From: a bacterium
Lineage (GTDB): Bacteria; Sumerlaeota; Sumerlaeia; MVZB01
NCBI GenBank assembly: GCA_023480605.1
Contig: JAMCWS010000029.1
Coordinates: 1-13,351 of the forward strand
Reading direction: 5' to 3'
DNA length: 13,351 nt
Position 1 is the first letter of the stretch; every line of letters begins with the position of its first letter. The notes beneath the pieces are model-generated. The model was not told where the DNA came from and made no database searches. It worked only from the letters and a program-made list of their open reading frames with translations. Below, one piece after another: positions 1-7,178 of the stretch. The position numbers and the translations under genes are program-made.

Positions 1-1
1 A

Positions 2-781
2 TCGCAACGATTCGAGCGCCAACTTTATTATGGTCCGATTCTCTGCATCGGGTGCGGTGCGTGCGCCCAGGCGTGCCCGGAGGGCTGCCACCGACTGGAA
101 AACGGCGTGCACGCCTTCGACCGCGCGGCCTGCCGCCTCTGCCTGGAATGCGCCGGGGCCTGCCCGAGCGGGGCGATCGAGCTGGTCGGACGCGCGGCGA
201 CGGTCGAGGAATTGCTGGCTGAGATCGAAAAAGGCCGGGTCTATTATGATGAATCGGGCGGGGGCCTGACCCTTTCGGGCGGTGAACCGCTGGCGCATTT
301 CGCGTTCACCCGCGATTTGCTGACCGCCGCGCGCGGTCGCGGTCTTCACACCTGCGTCGAAACCTGCGGCTTCGGCCCGGCCGGTCGTTTTATCGAAATC
401 GTCCCGCTGGTCGACCTGTTTTTATGGGACCTGAAAGACACCGACGCCACGCGCCACGAGGCGAACACCGGCGCCCCGCTGGCGCCGATCCTGGCCAACC
501 TGCGCGCGGTCGACGCGTCCGGCTGCGCAACCGTGCTACGCTGCATCCTATTGGCCGGCGTCAATCTCGAAGACGCCCACATCCGCCGGATCGGCGAAAT
601 CGCCGCGGAACTGCGCCATTGCGGCGGCGTCGAGTTGCTGGCCTATCACTCCCTGGGCGCCTCGAAACGCGAGCGCCTGGGCCTGCCGCCGCAAAACGAA
701 CCGGCGCTTGCGCCGACGCCCGCGCAGATGGACGCCGCCCGCGCCTGGCTGCGCCGGGAGTTCGGCCTGACGGTGAAATAG
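2..781 (+). CDS. Glycyl-radical enzyme activating protein (radical SAM), 5'-truncated by the window edge
   Basis: C-terminal 259 codons of a pyruvate formate-lyase-activase-type enzyme. Such enzymes use S-adenosylmethionine and an iron-sulfur cluster to install the glycyl radical on a partner enzyme in the anaerobic cytoplasm. The reading frame is open from base 2, so the gene starts upstream. The visible part begins with two ferredoxin-like 4Fe-4S motifs of form CxxCxxCxxxCP: CIGCGACAQACP at about 44-79 and CRLCLECAGACP at about 131-166. Next comes the family signature GGGLTLSGGEPL, and the C-terminus carries the typical LLAYHSLGASKRERLG segment. The radical-SAM CxxxCxxC triad should lie just outside the window. 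The two-ferredoxin insertion is characteristic of activases for glycerol dehydratase, hydroxyphenylacetate decarboxylase or choline lyase-like enzymes rather than canonical PflA. The substrate cannot be told from this fragment; the cognate enzyme is probably upstream. An ATG at 107 is internal and is not the true start. Confidence 0.93.
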   Translation, partial: SQRFERQLYYGPILCIGCGACAQACPEGCHRLENGVHAFDRAACRLCLECAGACPSGAIELVGRAATVEELLAEIEKGRVYYDESGGGLTLSGGEPLAHFAFTRDLLTAARGRGLHTCVETCGFGPAGRFIEIVPLVDLFLWDLKDTDATRHEANTGAPLAPILANLRAVDASGCATVLRCILLAGVNLEDAHIRRIGEIAAELRHCGGVELLAYHSLGASKRERLGLPPQNEPALAPTPAQMDAARAWLRREFGLTVK

Positions 782-887
782 ACGCGGAAATGAGATCGAA
801 ACGCGGAGGTGGCGAGCCGCGCCATAGACTCGACGCCTTGTCAACCTTCGCGGCGACGCGCCTCAGTGAAATCCATTCAGGCAGTCG

Positions 888-1970
888 TCACGATCCGGCG
901 GCGGCGCCGACGCCCACCGGGATCTGGACGCCGTGGAGCGCCTGGGCGGCGATTGCGCGCGTGGGGCCGAGCAGCGAACGGCCGTCGGCGGCCACGTCGG
1001 TCGCCGGCGCCGGCGCGAGCGGATCGTCGCGTTCGAACCAGAAGGCCGTCCAGCCGGACTGGCGTTTCATGCGGTATACGATCCGGGCCACCACGCCGCT
1101 GCCGCATTCCATCGGCCCCGAAGTGGAACCCATTCGGTAACTAATTACGCCGTGGGCGGGATCGACCCGATTTTCCCCCAGACTGGTAAACGGAAACGCC
1201 TCGTGAAAGTCGCCGTCGAAGATGTTGGTTCCGCCCGTGATGTAATTGTCTTCATCGGCGTCGAGCACCTCGACCGCCTGGGGATCGAACCGGATGCGGA
1301 GTTTCAGGTCGTCGAACGCCTCCCGTTCGGGATTGAGCAACACGACGTCGGCCGTGGCGACCCCGCCCGGAGGAATTTCCCTTTCCGGCGCGACGATGGC
1401 AAGACGCAGGCGCCGGCCGGGTTCGAGCGGCGGGGCGGGCAACATCCGGCGGGCGTCGTCCACCAAGCGTAGGCCGGGCGTTTCGGGCGCCGGGAGGGCG
1501 ACCCGCACCAGCATGTCGACGCGGGCGTTGCTGCCGGCCAGTCCCGCCGGAATGATGTTCTTGCCCTTGGCAAGCAACGAAACCGACTCGCCGGGCGGAG
1601 CGGTCAATTCGATACGGGTGGAGGGAACCTCCGCGAGCGCCCGCCAGTGAATGGTCGCCAACGGATTGACGGCTTCGATCAGCGGCCCCGTAATCGCCGC
1701 TTTGATCCTGATGAATCCCTGCTCGCCCCACACCTTCATTTCGGGCGGGGCGGCAGCCACCTTCTCCAGCGGGGCCGCGTCGATCCATTCCGGTTCAATA
1801 AAACGGGGGTCGAATTGAATCCACAGATCGGCGGCGTCGGCCTTGTCCTTCTTGTCGTTGTAGAAAGAAATCGTCGAAACGAACCGGTCGCCCGGTCGCA
1901 CATGACGCATCGTGGGAGAAAAATAGAGCGCGTTGGCGTGCAATTCGGGATTGAGTTTCACTTCGGGCAA
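888..1970 (-). CDS. Cohesin-like domain protein, C-terminal part of the gene beginning at 2515
   Basis: 360-residue frame with a nominal TTG start at 1970. It is open further upstream to the G run at 1987-1996, reading GKAEALPEVK, and has no convincing start or ribosome-binding site of its own. It shows two beta-rich segments resembling cohesin or CBM-like domains. Residues about 20-170 hold RPGDRFVSTISFYND and WIQFDPRFIEPEWID. Residues about 195-340 hold IPPGGVATADVVLLNPE, LRIRFDPQAVEVLDAD, a GVISYRMGS strand and GSGVVARIVYRM. The order 'short G-x-V strand, N turn, L-R-I-R-F-D-P, late G-x-(V/I)-A strand' is typical of cohesin folds, which bind dockerins in cellulosomes but also occur in many non-cellulosomal secreted proteins. 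No dockerin is visible. Together with the frame at 1958-2515 it would give a secreted protein of roughly 540 residues. Whether the frame break is real, phase-variable or an assembly error cannot be told here. Confidence 0.72.
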   Translation of the reverse strand: MPEVKLNPELHANALYFSPTMRHVRPGDRFVSTISFYNDKKDKADAADLWIQFDPRFIEPEWIDAAPLEKVAAAPPEMKVWGEQGFIRIKAAITGPLIEAVNPLATIHWRALAEVPSTRIELTAPPGESVSLLAKGKNIIPAGLAGSNARVDMLVRVALPAPETPGLRLVDDARRMLPAPPLEPGRRLRLAIVAPEREIPPGGVATADVVLLNPEREAFDDLKLRIRFDPQAVEVLDADEDNYITGGTNIFDGDFHEAFPFTSLGENRVDPAHGVISYRMGSTSGPMECGSGVVARIVYRMKRQSGWTAFWFERDDPLAPAPATDVAADGRSLLGPTRAIAAQALHGVQIPVGVGAAAGS

Positions 1971-2515
1971 AGCCTCCGCCTTGCCGCCCCCCCCCCTGGT
2001 TTGATCGCCTTGGCGGCTTTTTTACTCTTGGCGACAGTCGACTTGCCCTGGAGGCGCGCCTTTTCGGGCGTTTCGGCCTGGCCCGTCGCTTTGTCCGTCT
2101 TCGCTTTTTCTTGTGCGCTGGTCACGTCGGATCGGCTCGAACGCGACGAAGATCGGCCCGACAGGCGGCTCGAACGCGAAGATGAGGGATAGCCCGACTG
2201 GTCATACGAATCGAAGCTGGACATCGAAGAGTCATAAGAACCGCCGTAGGCGGATCCAGACGAGGAGCCATACTGGGAACCGTAAGCGCCGCCGTAGGAT
2301 GAGCCGTAGGCCGATCCCGTCGACGTGGACCTCGATCCGTAGCGACTGGAACTCGAACGACTGGAAGATGAGCCGGTGGTCGTGCCGTATTGGGCGTGGG
2401 CCGCCGGCATGAGCAACGCCGTCAGGCATCCCAGCACGAACAACCGCCGGGCGAAACGGCAGATCTCCCCCGTCGTCTGATGCGATAAAACGATTGATCT
2501 ATTGTGATTTCGCAT
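1958..2515 (-). CDS. Secreted Ser/Gly/Tyr-rich protein, N-terminal part (frame ends after a poly-G run)
   Basis: 185-residue frame starting at ATG 2515, 54 bp downstream of nadB on the same strand, with a GAGG about 11 nt upstream. Residues 1-41 form a signal peptide with a long basic n-region, the hydrophobic stretch LFVLGCLTALLMP and a probable cut after AHA. Residues 43-115 are low complexity, made of Ser, Gly, Tyr and Arg in short irregular repeats such as SGSAYGGS and SSSRSS. Residues 120-165 are rich in Lys, Ala, Glu and Gln. The frame then enters KPGGG, encoded by a run of ten G (plus-strand C run 1987-1996), and stops soon after in unrelated-looking RRRLCPK. The next frame over continues without a stop into a cohesin-like protein. 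I therefore infer that this is the first half of one gene spanning 2515-888, and that the run needs 11 (or 8) G to be in frame. The function is unknown; an extracellular or surface role is likely from the signal peptide and linker. Confidence 0.75.
   Translation of the reverse strand: MRNHNRSIVLSHQTTGEICRFARRLFVLGCLTALLMPAAHAQYGTTTGSSSSRSSSSRYGSRSTSTGSAYGSSYGGAYGSQYGSSSGSAYGGSYDSSMSSFDSYDQSGYPSSSRSSRLSGRSSSRSSRSDVTSAQEKAKTDKATGQAETPEKARLQGKSTVAKSKKAAKAIKPGGGAARRRLCPK
1987..1996. repeat. Homopolymer run of ten C (ten G in the coding strand) at a frame break
   Basis: Ten consecutive C on the plus strand, read as G10 by the minus-strand gene. Upstream coding is in one frame (ends KPGGGAARRRLCPK) and downstream coding is in the next (GKAEALPEVK). 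Adding one G joins the two frames exactly. Runs of this length are prone to slipped-strand mispairing and also to sequencing or assembly errors. Confidence 0.9.
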
Positions 2516-2569
2516 GATTCATGTTACCTCGTCGCGTCCCCCCCGAACACTCACTGGCCGGCATGGGCC

Positions 2570-4159
2570 TCAGTCGCGGCTGACGAAGTGCGGCATCGGC
2601 GTCGCCTCGTCGGCCAGGTAGTGGCAGCCGCGACTCGTGTGGTTCTGCATCGCGGCGTAAAGCACGGCCAACGCCGCCTGCACGCCGTTGCGCAGGCCGA
2701 TCAAGTCGTCGTCGATGCGGGTGCGGGCGTAGAAGTTTTCCACCTCCGTCTGCAATTCTCTCAGGATTTGGCGCGCTCTGTGAAGTCGTTTGTGGGTCCG
2801 GGCCAGGCCGACGTAGTTCCACATCGTATACTTAATCGTCAACCAGTCTTGCAAGATCAGTGCCGGATCGTAGGATTCGGTTTCGTTGACCCACGGATCG
2901 ATAACGGGGAAGCGTCGGGTCGCGGAGTCGCCCAGACGCGCCCGGATGCCGGCGGCCACGCGCCAGCCGAACACCAGCCCCTCGAGCAGCGAGGTCGAAG
3001 CCAGGCGGTTGGCGCCATGGAGGCCGGTGCAGGCCACCTCGCCCGCCGCCCACAGGCGGTCGATGGTCGTGCGTCCGTCCACATCGGTGGCCACGCCGCC
3101 GCAACTGTAATGGGCCGCCGGCACCACCGGAATCGGCTGGCGGGTGATATCGAGCCCCATCCGCAGACATTCGCCATGGATGCCGGGGAAACGGTGGCGA
3201 ACCCAGTCGGGGTCCTTGTGGGTAATGTCGAGGTAAACGCACGGCGAATCGCTCGCCAGCATCTCGGCATGGATGGCGCGGGCGACGACGTCGCGCGGGG
3301 CGAGCGAACCCAACTGGTGATGGCGCTGCATGAATTCCTCACCGCCGGCCAGCACCAGGCGCGCCCCCTCGCCTCGCATGCTTTCCGAAATCAGAAAGCG
3401 GGGGTGGGGGGGCAGGTAGAGGGCGGTGGGGTGGAACTGGATGAATTCGAGGTTAAGCAGGCGCGCGCCGGCGCGATAGGCCATGGCGATGCCGTCGCCG
3501 CGCGCGCCGCGCGGATTGGTCGTGTGAAGGAAGAGCTGACCCAGGCCGCCCGTGGCCAGCACCGTTTCGCGCGCCAGCACCGTCTCGACCTGACCGGTCT
3601 CGCGGTCGAGCACGTAGGCGCCCACGCAGGTGTTGGGCGCGTAGACGTCGAGCGGCTCGCGGGAGTGGTGCGAGAGGGTCAGCAGGTCGATGGCCGTCCA
3701 CGCCCGCCGGAGATGAATGCGCGGCTCGCCCTCGACGGCCGCGATCAGCGCCTCGAAGATCCGCAGGCCGGTCCGGTCGTCGCAATGGAGGATGCGGGGG
3801 ATCGAGTGGGCGCCTTCTTCGGTGATGTCGAAGTCGCCGTCGCTGCCGTGGTCGAAGGGGACGTGGTAGCGGTCGATCAGGATCTCGCGCACGCGCCGGG
3901 GGCCCTCCTCGGCCAGAACGCGCGCGGCGGGGGGATACGTGAGGCCGGCGCCGGCCGTTTCGATGTCGCGCGCCAGCAGGTCGGGGCTGTCACCCGAGCC
4001 GGTGTAGATGATGCCCCCCTGGGCCCAGCGGGTGTTGCTTTGGCCACGGTCGTGGCTGCGGTGGAGCAGGAGCACTTCGACTCCTTCGCGGGCCAGTTCC
4101 AGGGCGGCCACCATGCCGGCCACGCCGGCCCCGATCACCAGAACCTCGGTTTCAACCAT
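2570..4159 (-). CDS. nadB: L-aspartate oxidase (NadB)
   Basis: 529-residue flavoprotein catalysing oxidation of L-aspartate to iminoaspartate, the first step of de novo NAD synthesis, with product passed to quinolinate synthase NadA in the cytoplasm. The N-terminal FAD-binding Rossmann motif is GAGVAG (residues 10-15), followed by the family motif SNTRWAQGG (41-49). Active-site features of the succinate dehydrogenase/fumarate reductase/NadB family are present: HPTAL (243-247), RGEGARL (262-268), R289 in APRDVVARAI, H350 in AAHYSCGG, and the FAD-binding GANRLASTSLLEG (382-394). The helical C-terminal domain runs from about 420 to 529. Length is normal for NadB. The ATG at 4159 is preceded by GGAGGG (4171-4176) about 11 nt away, supporting the start. 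nadA and nadC are not in the window. It lies 54 bp upstream of the secreted-protein gene, so the two may share a transcript. It is divergent from mdh. Confidence 0.97.
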   Translation of the reverse strand: MVETEVLVIGAGVAGMVAALELAREGVEVLLLHRSHDRGQSNTRWAQGGIIYTGSGDSPDLLARDIETAGAGLTYPPAARVLAEEGPRRVREILIDRYHVPFDHGSDGDFDITEEGAHSIPRILHCDDRTGLRIFEALIAAVEGEPRIHLRRAWTAIDLLTLSHHSREPLDVYAPNTCVGAYVLDRETGQVETVLARETVLATGGLGQLFLHTTNPRGARGDGIAMAYRAGARLLNLEFIQFHPTALYLPPHPRFLISESMRGEGARLVLAGGEEFMQRHHQLGSLAPRDVVARAIHAEMLASDSPCVYLDITHKDPDWVRHRFPGIHGECLRMGLDITRQPIPVVPAAHYSCGGVATDVDGRTTIDRLWAAGEVACTGLHGANRLASTSLLEGLVFGWRVAAGIRARLGDSATRRFPVIDPWVNETESYDPALILQDWLTIKYTMWNYVGLARTHKRLHRARQILRELQTEVENFYARTRIDDDLIGLRNGVQAALAVLYAAMQNHTSRGCHYLADEATPMPHFVSRD

Positions 4160-4202
4160 CGGATTGTGTTCCCTCCGGAAAAAAATCGGCGCGAAAGCCC
4201 AT

Positions 4203-4230
4203 CATCGCGGGCGAAGCCGCGCCCGTGATG
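4203..4230 (-). promoter_or_regulatory. Stable hairpin in the nadB 5' leader
   Basis: An 11-nt arm at 4203-4213 (CATCGCGGGCG) and one at 4220-4230 (CGCCCGTGATG) pair with a single mismatch around a 6-nt loop. It sits between the candidate promoter and the nadB ribosome-binding site, 43-71 nt upstream of the start codon. It could be a leader structure controlling nadB, an attenuator, or a dispersed palindromic repeat. There is no U-tract after it in the nadB direction, so it does not look like a simple terminator. Confidence 0.5.
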
Positions 4231-4255
4231 AACGGGCCAGGGTCAAGCCGTGAAT

Positions 4256-4284
4256 ACTATAGCGCCGTGTATAAAGCTTGTATA
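4256..4284 (-). promoter_or_regulatory. Candidate sigma-70-type promoter for nadB
   Basis: On the minus strand TATACA (4279-4284, four of six matches to TTGACA) is separated by 17 nt from TATAGT (4256-4261, five of six matches to TATAAT). It is correctly oriented about 97 nt upstream of the nadB start. This is a consensus match only; the host's promoter preferences are unknown. Confidence 0.4.
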
Positions 4285-4350
4285 GATCGATCCGGAGTGC
4301 TCCAGACGGGCCCGGCGAAGCTGTGAGGGATATGACGGAGATGCTAGTAC

Positions 4351-4364
4351 GTGAATTGTTTCAC
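4351..4364. promoter_or_regulatory. Operator-like dyad GTGAA-n4-TTCAC
   Basis: The sequence GTGAATTGTTTCAC is a perfect 5-bp dyad with a 4-nt spacer, 157 bp upstream of the mdh start and just upstream of a larger palindrome. Half-sites of this size suit a dimeric helix-turn-helix regulator, but I cannot assign one. Confidence 0.35.
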
Positions 4365-4366
4365 AT

Positions 4367-4403
4367 ATTGCGCGCCAGATACTCTTGACTATTCGCGCGC
4401 AAT
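4367..4403. promoter_or_regulatory. Perfect 9-bp inverted repeat upstream of mdh
   Basis: ATTGCGCGC at 4367-4375 is repeated inverted as GCGCGCAAT at 4395-4403 with a 19-nt spacer. The spacer contains TTGACT (4385-4390), a good -35-like hexamer for mdh, although the matching -10 downstream is weak. The arrangement suggests an operator flanking a promoter element, or a hairpin in a longer leader. Its centre is about 135 bp upstream of the mdh start. No other gene is seen in the 361-bp stretch 4160-4520. Confidence 0.5.
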
Positions 4404-4520
4404 CCGATACCTATGGAAGGTTGGCCGCGCCTTTCCGAACCGGCGTCTGTTGCGGGCGCGGCGGAGCTCGTGCATCTGGCAGTCATCACACGGTCAATCA
4501 GTTAATCTGGAGGCGATCCC

Positions 4521-5459
4521 ATGCGCAAGAAAATCTCGGTCATCGGCGGCGGCAACGTGGGGGCAACCACCGCTCTGTTCCTGGCGGAAAAACATCTGGG
4601 CGACGTCGTCTTGACGGATATCGTCGAGGGCATGCCCCAAGGCAAAGGACTCGACATGCTCGAGACCGCGCCCATCCGCGGCTACCACGGCGCCATCACC
4701 GGCACCAACGATTACAAAGACATCGAGGGCTCCAACGTCGTCGTCGTCACGGCAGGCCTGCCCCGCAAGCCCGGCATGAGCCGCAGCGACCTGCTGGGCA
4801 TGAACGCCAAGATCGTCGGCCAGGTTTGCGAGAACGTCAAAAAATTCGCTCCCGATGCCGTCGTCATCGTCGTCTCCAATCCGCTCGACATCATGTGCTA
4901 CCACGCCCTGAAGGTAACCGGCTTCGACAGCCGCCGCATCGTTGGGATGGCCGGCGTGCTCGATGCGGCCCGCATGCGGTGTTTCATCGCCGCTGAACTG
5001 GGCGTCCATCCCGCCGACGTGATCGCGATGGTCCTGGGCGGCCACGGCGACTCGATGGTGCCGCTGGCCACGGGCACCTCGGTCTCGGGCATCCCGGTCA
5101 CGCAACTCATCGCGCCCGACCGGCTGGAAGCCATCTTCGAGCGCACGCGCAAGGGCGGGGGCGAGATCGTCAGCCTCCTCAAGACCGGTAGCGCCTTCTA
5201 CGCGCCGGCGGCCTCGGTGGCCGAAATGGCCGAGTCGATCATCCTCGACGGCAAGCGCGTCCTGCCCTGCGCCGCCTGGCTGACCGGCCAATACGGCATC
5301 AGCGGCGCCTTCGTCGGCGTGCCGGTGCGCCTGGGCGCCTCGGGCATCGAGCAGGTTTACGAGATGAAGCTGACCGACGCCGAACTCAAGGCCCTGCAAG
5401 TCTCGGCCGACGCCGTCAAGGCCGACATGAAAGCCCTCGACGAGATGGCGAAGGCCTAA
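4521..5459 (+). CDS. mdh: Malate dehydrogenase, LDH-like NAD-dependent type
   Basis: 312-residue cytoplasmic enzyme interconverting malate and oxaloacetate with NAD(H). The Rossmann motif is GGGNVG (residues 9-14) and an aspartate at D33 in LTDIVEG indicates NAD preference. The mobile substrate loop reads GLPRKPGMSRSD (79-90). Arg82 at the specificity position and Arg88 mark a malate rather than lactate dehydrogenase, which would have Gln there. The catalytic pair is D148/R151 in LDAARMR and the catalytic histidine is H175 in GGHGDSMVP. Length matches the LDH-like MDH group (about 305-320 residues) found in many non-proteobacterial and deltaproteobacterial lineages. The ATG at 4521 has GGAGG at 4509-4513 with 7-nt spacing. 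A carbonic-anhydrase-like gene follows after 17 bp, so they are probably one transcript. Confidence 0.97.
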   Translation: MRKKISVIGGGNVGATTALFLAEKHLGDVVLTDIVEGMPQGKGLDMLETAPIRGYHGAITGTNDYKDIEGSNVVVVTAGLPRKPGMSRSDLLGMNAKIVGQVCENVKKFAPDAVVIVVSNPLDIMCYHALKVTGFDSRRIVGMAGVLDAARMRCFIAAELGVHPADVIAMVLGGHGDSMVPLATGTSVSGIPVTQLIAPDRLEAIFERTRKGGGEIVSLLKTGSAFYAPAASVAEMAESIILDGKRVLPCAAWLTGQYGISGAFVGVPVRLGASGIEQVYEMKLTDAELKALQVSADAVKADMKALDEMAKA

Positions 5460-5476
5460 ACGGTTCGCGTCGCGCG

Positions 5477-6055
5477 ATGAAGCTGACGATTCAGAATCCC
5501 AACGGCCTCGCGCTGCCGGCCAGTCTTTTCGGCGGCGGATTGGTCATGCCATGGCAGGAATTCGCGCCCGCGATCGGCGAAGACGTGTTCCTCGCGCCCA
5601 ATACGTCGGTCATCGGCCGGGTGAAGCTGGGCGACCGGGTTTCGATCTGGTTCGGGTCGACCTTGCGCGGCGACATTGCGCGCGTCGAGGTCGGGGCCGG
5701 CAGCAATATTCAGGATAACAGCATCCTGCACGTGGGCGACGACGACCCCTGCCTCGTCGGCGCCCACGTCAACGTCGGCCACGGCGTCGTCCTCCACGGG
5801 TGCACCGTCGAGGACGACTGCAACATCGGCATGGCGGCGGTAATTATCAACAAGGCCGTCATCGGCCGGGGCTCGGTCGTCGGGGCCGGAGCGTTGGTGA
5901 CTCAGGGAACGATTATTCCCCCTTACAGCCTGGTGCTGGGCGCGCCGGCCAAGGTGCGGCGTGAACTCACTCCCGAGGAACGCGCCCACCATGCGATCTT
6001 CGCGCCCAAATACACCATGGTCGCCGCGAAATACCGGCCGCTGTTCAATAAATAG
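5477..6055 (+). CDS. Gamma-class carbonic anhydrase-like hexapeptide-repeat protein
   Basis: 192-residue left-handed beta-helix protein of the YrdA/PaaY/CamH type. These trimeric proteins bind a metal between subunits, and some interconvert CO2 and bicarbonate. Metal ligands expected for the family are present: H85 in NSILHVG, and H102 and H107 in VGHGVVLHGC. The RGD at 64-66 and the Gln of NIQD at 79 match catalytic-site positions. Hexapeptide turns run from about 33 to 155, followed by the C-terminal helix (LTPEERAHHAIFAPKY). Residues 1-23 extend beyond the usual start of the family. An internal ATG at 5546 (MPWQEFAPAIG) would give a 169-residue protein of normal size. No strong ribosome-binding site precedes 5477, which fits translational coupling to mdh 17 bp upstream. 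Bicarbonate supply for anaplerotic carboxylation next to malate dehydrogenase is plausible, but this is inference from position. Confidence 0.9.
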   Translation: MKLTIQNPNGLALPASLFGGGLVMPWQEFAPAIGEDVFLAPNTSVIGRVKLGDRVSIWFGSTLRGDIARVEVGAGSNIQDNSILHVGDDDPCLVGAHVNVGHGVVLHGCTVEDDCNIGMAAVIINKAVIGRGSVVGAGALVTQGTIIPPYSLVLGAPAKVRRELTPEERAHHAIFAPKYTMVAAKYRPLFNK

Positions 6056-6236
6056 AAAAACCTCACCTTATGCATAATCACGCCGCCTGTGACGTGATCG
6101 GTTTGCGCGAGGGAGTCAGAGGGCGTCCAATAAGTCATGTTGACGGTTAACCCTAAAATCCTCAATACTTGGCGTGGCCAATGGCGGATTTGGCCGCTTG
6201 ATCCCGTTCCCACTCGTCTCGCAGGAGATCCCGCCG
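6056..6236. other. Intergenic stretch with a small dyad and the probable left part of an IS fragment
   Basis: No gene is seen. ATCACG and CGTGAT at about 6077-6098 form a 6-bp dyad with a 10-nt loop shortly after the carbonic-anhydrase-like gene, possibly a weak transcript end. The sequence after about 6110 probably belongs to the non-coding left end of the truncated IS5-type element, because the transposase start and its AGGAGA site (6223-6228) follow directly. A matching right-end inverted repeat is not present. Confidence 0.35.
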
Positions 6237-6395
6237 ATGCCCCGCACGCCTTACCCCTCCGATCTGACCGACGAACAGTGGACGGTCCTGGAACCGCTGC
6301 TGCCGCCGCCCCACGTAAACTGCCGGCCGCGCCAGGCCGACCTGCGCGAGGTGATGAACGCCATTCTCTACCTCTTGCGCACCGGTTGCCGGCCG
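6237..6395 (+). pseudogene. IS5-family transposase, N-terminal fragment
   Basis: About 53 residues starting at ATG 6237 after an AGGAGA Shine-Dalgarno sequence. They read MPRTPYPSDLTDEQWTVLEP, then LLPPP, RPRQADLREVMNAILYLLRTGC. This is the classic N-terminal DUF4096-type region of IS5-group transposases. Homology stops at about 6390-6396, where the sequence changes to the 3' region of a minus-strand isocitrate lyase/PEP mutase-family gene. The plus frame then ends at 6416 after five unrelated residues. The DDE catalytic domain is absent, so it is a dead remnant. Confidence 0.82.
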
Positions 6396-7060
6396 CAATG
6401 CTCACCGGGCCTTTGATCTCTCTCACAAGCCATTTGGCTTCGTCCAGGATCGTTACGCCAGTGACAAAGATCAGGTCTGCCCCGGCGTTGAAGTATTGAT
6501 TGCCTCGTTCAATCGCCTTGTGCAAACCATGCTTCCGGTCGTTGCTGGCAGTGAGTGCATCGGTCCGGCCGTTGACAACGAGGTCGGACCTATTCATTAA
6601 CTCGGCGGCTTCACGGGCCGGGCGTATTTTCTCCATCATCAGTGACAGTTCCACAAGTCGTTTCGGCTCAGACGGGGGTAACACCTGGTCCTCAAGGTTA
6701 ATACCGGCGACACCCGCCTTACAGAAGGACTGAACGGTGGCGATGACACATTCTGGCGGACCATACCCGTCTTCACCGTCGGCCATTACAGGCACGCTGA
6801 CAGCCTGCACAATACTTTTTGGTTATCTCCAGGTTCTTCACAAGTGAAAGGCTCGTTTCGGGCGTACACTGGGCCGCCAGAGCAATGCTGAATCCAGAGC
6901 ATTACACCGCTTTGAACCCGACTGCTTCGATGAGCCGCGCACTTAAAGCATCATAGGCATCTGGCATCACCAGGGGATGCTGTGACGTGAGTAAATCACG
7001 AAGTGTCTCTTGTGGACTCATAAGACAGGCACCTAATTTTTTTCTCAATTCACGCGACAT
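6393..7060 (-). pseudogene. Isocitrate lyase/PEP mutase-family protein, degraded
   Basis: Minus-strand remnant starting at ATG 7060, with GGAG at 7067-7070. The first 53 codons read MSRELRKKLG, then SPQETLRDLL and LVMPDAYDALSARLIEAVGFKAV, the typical N-terminus of this superfamily. A TAA stop (6902-6904) interrupts it where Gln would be expected before CSGFSIALAAQ, which continues in the same frame to NLEITKK. An extra base near 6814 then shifts the frame. The next frame carries VPVMADGEDGYGPPE, GVAGINLEDQ, DLVVNGRTDAL and FNAGADLIFVTGV, including the acidic metal-binding and ARTDA-like motifs. Homology ends at about 6393 in the IS5 fragment. Three separate lesions (nonsense, frameshift, 3' truncation) make it non-functional. 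Members of this family include methylisocitrate lyase, phosphonopyruvate-cleaving enzymes and oxaloacetate decarboxylase; the ancestral substrate cannot be given. Confidence 0.85.
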
Positions 7061-7178
7061 TTTGAACTCCGTTGACCCAACCCGGACGAGCCGTAACCAA
7101 AAAGCGAAACAAATGCAAAAAATGGACACCGATAGGCGCATCGTTTCTTCTTCGGTCAAGAGCATGGTATCTCTCCGC

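Noticed and set aside
2504..4228. 574-codon plus-strand open frame across nadB
   Set aside because: It is antisense to a clear nadB gene with all active-site motifs, has no recognisable domain, and arises from GC-rich codon bias.
4203..4230. Rho-independent terminator in the nadB-mdh region
   Set aside because: The hairpin has no U-tract on its nadB-direction 3' side and lies inside the likely nadB leader.
5923..6810. 295-codon minus-strand frame read as one protein
   Set aside because: Only the part to about 6393 is isocitrate lyase/PEP mutase-like. The remainder is read-through of the IS5 fragment and the antisense of the carbonic-anhydrase-like gene.
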